Source of the DNA: Polyangiaceae bacterium
Lineage (GTDB): Bacteria; Myxococcota_A; Polyangia; Polyangiales; Polyangiaceae
Assembly: GCA_020846005.1 (NCBI GenBank)
Contig: JADLEQ010000066.1
Coordinates: 1 to 45,234, forward strand
Direction of reading: 5' to 3'
DNA length: 45,234 nucleotides
Part shown: positions 1 through 6,965 of the stretch, piece after piece
Layout of the letters: every line of letters starts with the position of its first letter
How positions within the stretch are numbered: the stretch's first letter is position 1
Notes under the pieces: model-generated
What the model saw: the letters and a program-made list of their open reading frames with translations, nothing else
Databases searched by the model: none
What the model was told of the DNA's origin: nothing
Translations under genes and position numbers: made by a program

Positions 1-162
1 GCGGGAGCGGGAGCGGGAGCGGGAGCGGGGCTGGTACGGGTAGGGCTCTCGGGTGTCTGAGGCTTCCGGCGTGCCTGGACACCCCCGAGCACGCCGGTAG
101 CCTCAGACACCCGAGAGCCCTACCCGTACCAGCCCCGCTCCCGCTCCCGCTCCCGCTCCCGC
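1..162. repeat. Long near-perfect palindrome (foldback hairpin)
   Basis: Bases 1-64 are the reverse complement of 99-162. After one mismatch (65/98) the pairing resumes at 66-74 with 89-97, leaving a 14-base loop (75-88). The result is a stem of about 73 bp with a single mismatch. The outer arms end in opposed GCGGGA/TCCCGC hexamers, and the left arm may continue beyond the window. It lies downstream of the minus-strand peptidase gene ending at 410. It could be a terminator or cruciform element, or an assembly or amplification foldback; sequence alone cannot decide. Confidence 0.9.
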
Positions 163-410
163 ACTCGCTCCCGCACTCGCTCCCGCACTCGCTCCCGCAC
201 TCGCTCCCGCCCTCGCTCCCGCCCTCGCTCCCGCACTCGCTCCCGCCCTCGCTCCCGCCCTCGCTCCCGCCCTCGCTCCCGCACTCGCTCCCGCACTCGC
301 TCCCGCTCCCGCTCCCGCACTCGCTCCCGCCCTCGCCCTCGCCCTCCCCCTCGCCCTCCCCCTCGCCCTCGCCCTCGCCCTCGCCCTCGCCCTCCCCCTC
401 GCCCTCGCCC
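133..410. repeat. Degenerate hexanucleotide tandem repeat
   Basis: An uninterrupted array of six-base units fills this stretch: mostly GCTCCC alternating with GCACTC or GCCCTC, becoming GCCCTC and CCCCTC towards the right end. It abuts the stop codon (410-412) of the minus-strand M15 peptidase. Because the unit is a multiple of three it is open in several frames, which produces long low-complexity Arg/Gly/Ala reading frames that are not genes. No gene is seen in 1-409. Confidence 0.9.
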
Positions 411-1144
411 TACCTCGGCTCCCCGAGGTACTCGAAGTGCATCGTGTCCTCGAGCGGGTCCTTCGCGAGCCAGTGGAACCCGTGCCGCTCGAACGCCGCG
501 ACCCAGCACGGCGTGAGCGCGGTGCGGTCCCAGACGCTCTTCGTCCGCGGCTTCTTGCACAGCGCGTGATCTCTCCACGGGGCCACACACCCGCAGCACG
601 GGTTGCGCGGGGGATCGATGTCGATCGCGAGCCCGAAGAGGTGGTTCGAGACCTCCCCTCCCCGGTACGTATTCGCCGCCCGCAGCCCACCGATCGCCTT
701 CGGCACGTACGCCTTGCCCTTCCCCTTGCAGGTCGCCCGGATCCGCGTCTCCACGCACGCGAGCGCGGGCGCCATCTTCTCGTGCACGACGATGGGCAGC
801 CCGAGGAAACGCACCGGCTTGGCGAACGACGCGGCCGAGCGCTCGTTCAGATCCTCGTATGGCGCTCCGGGGACGTGCCCGTACCGCTCGACGCGCCAGC
901 GGAGCGCCTGGCCATGCGCCTCGGCGTCGAGCGCGCCGCCCTTCACGAAGCTCGTGCGCTCGAGGAACCTCTTCGCGCGCTGCGGCTTGCAGCTCCGCGC
1001 CTTGCTGCCCGCGCGCCGCTCCTTCGGCGCCGCCTCCGCGCGGCCCTCGCTCGCGACCGCGACCGTGGGGAGCTCCGCCACGAGGACCGCGCCGACGGCC
1101 ACCCCGGCGAGCCCGGCGGCGACGCGCCGCGCTAAGGCCGTCAT
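410..1144 (-). CDS. Exported M15 (VanY-like) metallopeptidase
   Basis: The 244-residue product has a hydrophobic N-terminus (about 5-30) that looks like a signal peptide. The C-terminal half carries the M15 D,D-carboxypeptidase/endolysin zinc signature: His168 and Asp175 in the SNHLFGLAIDID motif and His236 in MHFEYLG. The family cleaves peptidoglycan stem peptides, so a periplasmic wall-remodelling role is likely. Extra cysteines at 183, 184, 186 and 196 suggest disulfides between the two zinc motifs. The ATG at 1142-1144 overlaps the stop of the upstream hydrolase gene as ATGA, so the two are translationally coupled; this decides the start over a longer frame. The stop is directly followed by the hexamer repeat. 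The exact bond cleaved is not determined by sequence. Confidence 0.85.
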   Translation of the reverse strand: MTALARRVAAGLAGVAVGAVLVAELPTVAVASEGRAEAAPKERRAGSKARSCKPQRAKRFLERTSFVKGGALDAEAHGQALRWRVERYGHVPGAPYEDLNERSAASFAKPVRFLGLPIVVHEKMAPALACVETRIRATCKGKGKAYVPKAIGGLRAANTYRGGEVSNHLFGLAIDIDPPRNPCCGCVAPWRDHALCKKPRTKSVWDRTALTPCWVAAFERHGFHWLAKDPLEDTMHFEYLGEPR

Positions 1145-2214
1145 CGCCGCTCCCGAACCAGCCCGAGCTCGCGCAGGAGCCGGCCGATGCGGCGGAACTT
1201 CTCGGCGCGGCCGACCTGCAGCAGGTGGCCGCCGTGCCACGTCTCGAGTGGCGCGCCGAAGTGCTTGGCGAGGCGCCGCGCGTGCGCGAGCGGCGTGATG
1301 CGATCGGCCTCGGCGCCGACGACGAGGATCCGATCCCCGGCGACGACCGGCGCGCGATGGAGCGGCGAGACGACGCGGTGCGCTCGATCGAGGGCGGCGT
1401 GCTGCGCGCCCGACTGCGCCTCGCCGCGGCCGAGCCGCCCCTGGTCCCGCGCGAAGTCCGCCAGCGACGCGAGCGGGATGATGGGGACGGCGAACGCGAG
1501 CGTGGGCTCGACCGTCGCAGCGAGCGCGGTGGTGTACCCGCCGAGGCTCATGCCGAGCGCGCCGACGGCCGGATGCCCGCGCTCGCCGAGCCACGAGACG
1601 AGATCCCGGAGATCTCCGATCGCCTGAAGGAAGCCCTCGTTCGTCATGCGCGGATCGCTGCCGGGGAAGGGCGGCGCGCCCCGGCGCCGCGGATCGGCGC
1701 GCAGCCCGTGGTGCGGCAGCGTGAAGAGGGCCACGTCGAAGCCGAGCCGCCCGAGCCACGCCACGGGAAAGACGCGCTCCTCCGTCGAGTAATTGCCGCC
1801 GAGGTAGCCGTGCACGAGGACGGCGACGGGCCGCTCGCCGGGCTCGCCCCGCCCTTCGAACAGGCGGACGCTCGCGAGCCCGCTCGGGCCGGGCCTCCAC
1901 CGCTCGGCGACGCTGCGACCGGCAGGCCAGTGATCGCTCGGCCACGTGAGGTCCGCCACGCGGACGCCGCCCGGGCGCTCCCCGGCGGCGCGTGAGACGG
2001 GCGTGATCGGCCGCGCGGGCCGGAACCACGGGGCCTCCGGCGGGTACTCGTCCGCGATGCCCGCGAGCGCGGCGAGCCGCTCGTCGTGCCCGAGCGACTC
2101 GGAGCGGCTCTTGCGCCGCGCGCCCGCGGTCGCCGCGTACGCCGCAAGCGTCGCGACTCGATCGACGGCGGCAGCCGCGCCTCCGACGGCCTTGCGCGTG
2201 GCAGCTCGCAACAT
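1141..2214 (-). CDS. Alpha/beta hydrolase
   Basis: This 357-residue protein has an alpha/beta-hydrolase core: an HG oxyanion motif (VLVHGYLGG, about 133-140), the nucleophile elbow GMSLGG with Ser223, and likely acid and base Asp304 (GAEADRITP) and His330 (HGGHLL). The N-terminal 120 residues are a lid or extension with no recognised domain. The arrangement recalls ABHD18-like hydrolases, whose substrates are poorly known, so only a general hydrolase function is supported. It is the first gene of a two-gene minus-strand unit with the M15 peptidase (ATGA overlap). A TAGGCT hexamer ends 7 bases before the ATG, implying a very short or absent leader. Confidence 0.85.
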   Translation of the reverse strand: MLRAATRKAVGGAAAAVDRVATLAAYAATAGARRKSRSESLGHDERLAALAGIADEYPPEAPWFRPARPITPVSRAAGERPGGVRVADLTWPSDHWPAGRSVAERWRPGPSGLASVRLFEGRGEPGERPVAVLVHGYLGGNYSTEERVFPVAWLGRLGFDVALFTLPHHGLRADPRRRGAPPFPGSDPRMTNEGFLQAIGDLRDLVSWLGERGHPAVGALGMSLGGYTTALAATVEPTLAFAVPIIPLASLADFARDQGRLGRGEAQSGAQHAALDRAHRVVSPLHRAPVVAGDRILVVGAEADRITPLAHARRLAKHFGAPLETWHGGHLLQVGRAEKFRRIGRLLRELGLVRERR

Positions 2215-2221
2215 GGACGGC

Positions 2222-2227
2222 AGCCTA
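2222..2227 (-). promoter_or_regulatory. -10-like hexamer TAGGCT
   Basis: On the minus strand TAGGCT lies 7 bases upstream of the hydrolase ATG (2214). This matches the spacing repeated before many genes in the window and suggests a leaderless transcript. No clear -35 box is seen. Confidence 0.45.
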
Positions 2228-2307
2228 TCGCCCTTTCGTCGCTCGACAACCCGCGCGGGCCGGCGGCCGGCCGGCAGCGCTCGAGCCCCATGCGGGCGGG
2301 GCGCCGG

Positions 2308-3834
2308 CTAGTCGCCGGAGAGCTGCTCGCGCACCCACCTCGCCAGCTCGGGCTTGACCACCTTGCCGACGGGGTTGCGGGGCAGCTCGCCGACGACGAG
2401 CACGCGCTTCGGCACCTTGTACGGCGCCACGCGCTCCTTCGCCCACGCGCGGAGCGCCCCCTCGGTGACGGTGCCCGCGTGCTCGGGCCGGGGGATCACG
2501 CAGGCGATCGCGAGCTCCCCCCACGTCTCGTCGGGCAGCCCGACGACCGCGGCGTCCGCCACGGCGGGGTGCTCGCGCAGCAGCTCCTCGAGCTCCAGCG
2601 CCGAGAGCTTGTACCCACCGCTCTTCAGGATGTCGACCGAGGTGCGCCCGAGGATCTTGAGGTAGCCGCCGGGCAGCCAGGTCGCGGTGTCGCCGCTGCG
2701 GAACCATCCCTCGGTGAACGCCTCGCGCGTCGCGGCGTCGTTGGCGTCGTAGCCCGGGAACACGCTCGGCCCGCGGATCCAGATCTCGCCCGCCTCGCCC
2801 GGCCGCACGTCGCGCCCGCCCTCACCGACGATTCGCAGCTCCATCCCGGGCAGCACCGGGCCGCAGCTCCCGGGGACGCGCACGCCGTCGATCGGGTTCG
2901 ATGCGCCGACGCCGATCTCCGTCATCCCGAACCGCTCTACCGGATACGCTCCGGTGAGCTCCCTCCACCGCTCGCCGACCGTCGTCGGCAGGGCGGCGGA
3001 GCCGCTCGTCACGAGGCGCAGGCGCCCCGCGGAGGCGCGCCAGCGCCGCTGCGTCTCCGGGTCCGCTGCGTCGAGGGCGTCGAGCAGCTTGCGGTGCATC
3101 GTGGGGACCCCCATGAGCACGGTCGCGCCCGCGAGCGCGTCCCAGAGCCGCGCCGCGTCGAAGCGGGGGAGCATCCGCGTCGCCGAGCCGGCGAGCAGCG
3201 ACACGAACAGGGAGATCCCGAGGCCGTGCAGGTGGTGGAGCGGGAGCGCGTGCACGAGGTGGTCCGCGGCCGACCAGCGCCACGCGGCGCCGACGAGGCG
3301 CGCGGTCGCCGCGAGGTTCCGGTGGGTCGAGAGCGCGCCCTTGGGCTTGCCCGTGGTGCCGCTCGTGTAGAGGAGGAAGGCCACGTCGGTGTCGGCGGTG
3401 GGCGCGGGCGGCGCCGGGCGCGCCGCCCGGAGCTGCTCGATCCGGAGCACGCGCGCCGCGCCCGCGCACGCCCGCGCGAGCGGCTCCTGCTCGGCGCACG
3501 CGACGACCGCGCGCGAGCGCGAGGTCTCGACGAACCAGCGGCGCTCGGCGTCCGGGTGGAGCGGAGAGAGCGGTACGGCGACGCCACCTGCCGCGACGAC
3601 ACCGAGGAAGGCCTCGATCCACGCCGCGCCCTGCGTGACCAGGACTGCGACGCGCTCACCCGCGAGCCCCGCCTCGGCGAGGCCCCCGGAGACCCGCGCG
3701 ACGCGCTCGCCGAGCGTCGCGAAGGAGCTCGCTCCCGAGTCGTCCTCGACGGCGACGGCGCCACCACGGAGGGCGACCACCTCGTGCCAGCGCGAGACGA
3801 GCTCGCTCGACGGGGTCGAGGCCGGGGCGGTCAC
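2308..3834 (-). CDS. Malonyl-CoA synthetase-like acyl-CoA ligase (MatB/ACSF3 type)
   Basis: A 508-residue ANL-superfamily enzyme. The AMP-binding P-loop is YTSGTTGKPKG (about 156-166). The hinge region reads GRTSVDILKSGGYKLSALE, the form typical of ACSF3/AAE13-type malonyl-CoA synthetases. The C-terminal catalytic lysine is in NPVGKVVK (Lys491). The family activates malonate or methylmalonate to the CoA thioester through an acyl-AMP, supplying extender units for fatty-acid or polyketide synthesis. No polyketide synthase is present in the window, so the pathway is open. The GTG start at 3832-3834 gives a normal family N-terminus. It reads away from hisIE across an 85-base divergent gap and ends 93 bases before the hydrolase start. 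Confidence 0.85.
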   Translation of the reverse strand: MTAPASTPSSELVSRWHEVVALRGGAVAVEDDSGASSFATLGERVARVSGGLAEAGLAGERVAVLVTQGAAWIEAFLGVVAAGGVAVPLSPLHPDAERRWFVETSRSRAVVACAEQEPLARACAGAARVLRIEQLRAARPAPPAPTADTDVAFLLYTSGTTGKPKGALSTHRNLAATARLVGAAWRWSAADHLVHALPLHHLHGLGISLFVSLLAGSATRMLPRFDAARLWDALAGATVLMGVPTMHRKLLDALDAADPETQRRWRASAGRLRLVTSGSAALPTTVGERWRELTGAYPVERFGMTEIGVGASNPIDGVRVPGSCGPVLPGMELRIVGEGGRDVRPGEAGEIWIRGPSVFPGYDANDAATREAFTEGWFRSGDTATWLPGGYLKILGRTSVDILKSGGYKLSALELEELLREHPAVADAAVVGLPDETWGELAIACVIPRPEHAGTVTEGALRAWAKERVAPYKVPKRVLVVGELPRNPVGKVVKPELARWVREQLSGD

Positions 3835-3859
3835 GGGGCGCCATCGTTCCTCGCGAGCC

Positions 3860-3883
3860 CGGGGCGCGCAAGCGCGCGCCCCG
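3860..3883. other. GC hairpin in divergent gap
   Basis: A 10-bp perfect inverted repeat (3860-3869 with 3874-3883, loop AAGC) sits between the divergent ligase and hisIE genes. It could affect transcription of either gene, but in DNA this GC-rich it may be chance. Confidence 0.4.
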
Positions 3884-3907
3884 CCGACGCCACGGCGCTG
3901 CGCCTGC

Positions 3908-3913
3908 TACGTT
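3908..3913 (+). promoter_or_regulatory. -10-like hexamer TACGTT before hisIE
   Basis: TACGTT ends 6 bases before the hisIE ATG, which places the expected transcription start at or next to the A of the start codon. The same hexamer is the -10 of the tRNA-Leu promoter at 43652. No convincing -35 box is present. Confidence 0.5.
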
Positions 3914-3919
3914 CTGCGC

Positions 3920-4582
3920 ATGGCCTCTCCGAGCTTCGACGACCGCGGGCTGATCCCCGCCATCGCGCAAGATCGCCTGACGGGCGAGCTCCGCATGGTG
4001 GCGTGGATGAACCGCGAGGCGCTCGAGCAGACGCTCTCGACCGGTCGCGCGACGTTCTTCAGCCGCTCACGGCGGTCGCTCTGGCAGAAGGGTGAGACGA
4101 GCGGCAACGCCCTCGCGGTGCACGCCGTGGTCGCCGACTGCGACGCCGACGTGCTGCTGCTGCTCGTCGATCCGGAGGGGCCGTCGTGCCACACCGGGGC
4201 GCCGAGCTGCTTCCATCGGCGGCTCGTGGGTGGCGAGGTGGTGGACGAGCCGTCCACCGCGGGGCCATTCCTGCTGGAGCTCGAGGCCACGATCGCGGCG
4301 CGGCGGTCGAGCACGGCGGAGCGCAGCTACACGCGCTCGTTGCTCGACGGCGGGGCGGCGCGGATCGGCGCCAAGCTGCGTGAGGAGGCAGAGGAGCTAG
4401 CCCGGGCGCTCGAGAGCGAGAGCGACGACCGCGTGGCGGCCGAGGCGGCGGATCTGGTGTTCCACGTGCTGGTGGGCCTCGCGCAGCGCGGGGTCGGGTG
4501 GCGGGCCGTCCTGGGCGTGCTGGCCGGGCGGCACGGGACGAGCGGGCACGCGGAGAAGGCCGGCCGGACACGTAGCGGGTGA
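3920..4582 (+). CDS. hisIE: Phosphoribosyl-AMP cyclohydrolase / phosphoribosyl-ATP pyrophosphatase
   Basis: The 220-residue bifunctional enzyme catalyses steps 2 and 3 of histidine synthesis: hydrolysis of PR-ATP to PR-AMP, then ring opening of PR-AMP. The HisI domain (about 10-115) shows WMNREAL, the FFSRSRRSLWQKGETSGN signature (47-63), the metal-binding DCDAD (73-77) and paired cysteines Cys90 and Cys97. The HisE domain (about 120-205) shows the LREEAEELARAL helix with acidic Mg2+ ligands. The ATG at 3920 gives the usual N-terminus; a longer open frame upstream overlaps the divergent ligase and is rejected. It stands alone rather than in a his operon and is followed by a strong hairpin. 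Confidence 0.96.
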   Translation: MASPSFDDRGLIPAIAQDRLTGELRMVAWMNREALEQTLSTGRATFFSRSRRSLWQKGETSGNALAVHAVVADCDADVLLLLVDPEGPSCHTGAPSCFHRRLVGGEVVDEPSTAGPFLLELEATIAARRSSTAERSYTRSLLDGGAARIGAKLREEAEELARALESESDDRVAAEAADLVFHVLVGLAQRGVGWRAVLGVLAGRHGTSGHAEKAGRTRSG

Positions 4583-4588
4583 CGGTAG

Positions 4589-4624
4589 CGCGCCGCCGGG
4601 GCCCCGCGCGCGGGCGGCGGCGCG
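4589..4624 (+). terminator. Hairpin after hisIE
   Basis: A 9-bp perfect stem (4589-4597 with 4616-4624) starts 6 bases after the hisIE stop; its loop contains the palindrome GGGGCCCC. There is no T-run, which is common in GC-rich genomes. It separates hisIE from the promoter of the next gene. Confidence 0.55.
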
Positions 4625-4629
4625 GGGCG

Positions 4630-4659
4630 TTGACCTGGCGGCTAAGTGCCCGATATCGT
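4630..4659 (+). promoter_or_regulatory. Sigma70-like promoter of the FrzS-like gene
   Basis: TTGACC (4630-4635), an 18-base spacer and TATCGT (4654-4659) form a good housekeeping promoter 58 bases before the ATG at 4718. It makes a translation start at 4646 implausible, because that codon would lie upstream of the transcription start. Confidence 0.6.
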
Positions 4660-4717
4660 GCGGGTCCGCGTCCGGCGACGGGCGCCATCGTCCACGTCCG
4701 GCGAGCGAGCAACGATC

Positions 4718-6904
4718 ATGTCCACGAAGGTGCTGATTTTCGAGGCGGACGCCAGTTTCGCGGGAGAGCTCGAGCGCGGGCTCGCCCAGTGCGATTGCAC
4801 GACGACGGTCGTCGACGACGCGAACGCGGGGCTCGCGCAGGCGACGAGCGATCCGCCGGGGCTCATCCTGCTCGCGATCGAGCTGCCACGGATGAATGGC
4901 TTCTCCGTCTGCAACAAGCTGAAGCGGGACCCGGCGCTGAAGGACGTCCCGCTCATCATCATGAGCAAGGACTCGACGGAGGAGACGTTCGAGCAGCACC
5001 GGCGGCTGCGCACCCGCGCAGAGGACTACGTCCACAAGCCGATCGGCTTCGAGGCGCTCCTCGCTCGGATCCAGCAGTTCGTGCCGCTCTCCGGCGGCGG
5101 CGCGAGCGCCGAGGCCGCGCCGGCGAGCGTGGGGGCGGAGGACTCGATCGTCATCGACGACGAGATCGTGATCGAGGACGAGGTGGTCGAGGTCGAGGAG
5201 ATCCCCGCCTCCAAGGTCGACGCGGACGTGGAGGCGTTCGCCGAGGAGGCCTTCGACGCGCTCCTCGACGACGCCCCCGCGGCGCCGGCGCCGCCCCCCG
5301 CCGTCGCGCCGCCGCCGCCGGCTGCCCCGCCGCCGGCCGCGGCCCCGGCGCCCCCGCCGCCGGTCGCGGCGGCCGCCGAGCCTGGCGCCCCGCCCGCCGC
5401 GCGCCCGCGGCTCTCCAGCATCCCCCCGCGCCCCGCCGCGGATCCGGCCGAGGTCATCCGCGCGAAGGAGGACGCGGACCGCCACCGCGCGCGGGCGAAC
5501 CAGCTCGAGGACGAGCTGCGCCAAGCGAAGATCCGGGTCGCGGATCTCGAGGACGAGGCGTCCCGCGCGGCGGCGAAGGACACCGAGGTGCAGCGCCTGC
5601 AACGCGAGCTCGACGACGCCAAGGCGAAGCTCGCGACCGGCCAGAAGAGCGGCGGCGCAGGCGGGTCGGCACGGGAGTTCCTCGATCTGCGCGAAGCGCT
5701 CAACAAGAAGGACAAAGAGATCCTCGACCTCAAGGATCAGGTCACGCACCGGGACAAGGAGCTCCTCGGGCTGCGGGACACGAACCTCGGGCTCGAGCGA
5801 GAGAAGGCCGACCTGAATGACCGTCTGTTCGAGCTCGAGCGTGCGGGCCTCGAGGCGCAGCGGGTCGCGGAGGCGCTCCGCGCAGACAAGGACCAAGCGG
5901 CCAAGCGCGCAGAGGACTTCAAGAAGAAGGGCGAGAAGCTCCAGGCGGATCTCGACACCCGCACGCGCGAGGCGTCGGAGGCGAAGGAGCGTCACGAGGG
6001 CGAGCTCGCGTCGCGCGACGCGCGTGAGGCCGCGCTCCGCGCCGACCACCAGAAGGCCCTCGAGGACGCGGAGGCGACGAAGGTCGCCGCGCTCGAGGCG
6101 GCCGAGCAGGCGCGCCGCGAGGCCGTCGAGCGCGCGATCGCCGACACCACGGAGGCGAAGGAGCTCGAGAAGGACGCCGAGTTGGCCGCAGCCGCCGAGG
6201 CGGCCGCCACCGCCCAAGCCGCGGCCATCACCGCGCGCGAGGCGGACCTGAAGAAGGAGCACGACGGCCGGCTGGCGGCGCTGCACCGCGCCAACGAGGA
6301 CGCGCTCGCCAAGCTCCGCGCCGACTCCGCGCAAGCGCTCGAGGACGCCCGCGCGGCGGCCGCCCGGGCGCTCGCCGAGCGCGAGGCAGAGCTCGAGGGC
6401 CAGCGGGCGCGCGAGGTGCAGGCGGAGAGGGACGCCCACGCGGCGACGAGCAGCGAGCTGGCGAGCGAGCGGGCGGCGCACGAGGCGACGCGCCAGGCGA
6501 AGGCGGAGGCCGAGGCCACGCGGGACGCCTCGATCGCGGCGCTCACGGCCGATCTCGCCGAGCGCACCCGCGAACGAGACCAGGCCACGGACACCATCGG
6601 CACGCGGGACGCCACGATCGCCGGGCTCGAGGCGGAGCTGGCCGAGCGAACGACCGAGCGCGACCAGGCGCGCGACACGATCACCGGCCGTGAGGCGGCG
6701 CTCGCGGCCACCGAGGCGAAGCTCGCGGCCACCGAGGCCGACCTCGCGAGCGAGCGCGCGGCGCACACCGCCGAGAGCGCGCGGCTCGCCCGCGCCAGCG
6801 CCAAATGGGGCGAGGATCGCGGCTCGCTCGAGCGCGCCAAGGACGCCCTCGCCGCCGCGCTCGCCCAGATCGAAGAAGCCGAGAGCCGCCCGTTCGACGG
6901 CTGA
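4718..6904 (+). CDS. FrzS-like pseudo-receiver and coiled-coil protein
   Basis: The 728-residue protein has an N-terminal receiver-fold domain (1-122), an acidic then Ala/Pro-rich linker (about 125-250) and a very long heptad-rich coiled coil (about 250-720) of Glu, Ala, Arg and Lys. In the receiver the phospho-acceptor position reads LLAIELP, so the Asp is Ala53; the acidic pocket is Glu9/Asp11, the switch residue Ser83 and the conserved Lys is Lys107. This layout, including FEQHRRLRTRAEDYVHKP, matches Myxococcus FrzS, a motility protein known for an atypical receiver and dynamic polar localisation. Homology to FrzS is inferred; a motility role is not proven. Start chosen at 4718 (MSTKVLIFEAD) because the promoter lies upstream. 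The linker and coil are longer than I recall for FrzS. Confidence 0.8.
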   Translation: MSTKVLIFEADASFAGELERGLAQCDCTTTVVDDANAGLAQATSDPPGLILLAIELPRMNGFSVCNKLKRDPALKDVPLIIMSKDSTEETFEQHRRLRTRAEDYVHKPIGFEALLARIQQFVPLSGGGASAEAAPASVGAEDSIVIDDEIVIEDEVVEVEEIPASKVDADVEAFAEEAFDALLDDAPAAPAPPPAVAPPPPAAPPPAAAPAPPPPVAAAAEPGAPPAARPRLSSIPPRPAADPAEVIRAKEDADRHRARANQLEDELRQAKIRVADLEDEASRAAAKDTEVQRLQRELDDAKAKLATGQKSGGAGGSAREFLDLREALNKKDKEILDLKDQVTHRDKELLGLRDTNLGLEREKADLNDRLFELERAGLEAQRVAEALRADKDQAAKRAEDFKKKGEKLQADLDTRTREASEAKERHEGELASRDAREAALRADHQKALEDAEATKVAALEAAEQARREAVERAIADTTEAKELEKDAELAAAAEAAATAQAAAITAREADLKKEHDGRLAALHRANEDALAKLRADSAQALEDARAAAARALAEREAELEGQRAREVQAERDAHAATSSELASERAAHEATRQAKAEAEATRDASIAALTADLAERTRERDQATDTIGTRDATIAGLEAELAERTTERDQARDTITGREAALAATEAKLAATEADLASERAAHTAESARLARASAKWGEDRGSLERAKDALAAALAQIEEAESRPFDG

Positions 6905-6965
6905 GCCAGGGCGCCCGCCCGTGGGCCGCTTGCGCGACCCCCGGCCCCCGGGTAGGTACTCCGCC

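Noticed and set aside
133..410. CRISPR-like regular repetition
   Set aside because: The unit is 6 bases with no unique spacers and no conserved 25-40 base repeat, and no cas genes are present.
103..758. Long minus-strand reading frames rich in Arg/Gly/Ser/Ala over the left end
   Set aside because: They are translations of the hexamer repeat and of the antisense of the M15 gene; they have low complexity and no start or domain support.
2308..3834. Polyketide/nonribosomal cluster suggested by the malonyl-CoA-synthetase-like gene
   Set aside because: No ketosynthase, acyltransferase, condensation or carrier domains were found in the window.
3389..3919. Longer N-terminal extension of hisIE
   Set aside because: It overlaps the divergent ligase gene on the other strand; the HisI domain begins at the ATG at 3920.
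4646..4717. Upstream ATG for the FrzS-like gene (24 more codons)
   Set aside because: It lies between the -35 and -10 boxes of the promoter, and the added residues are basic and unlike a receiver N-terminus.
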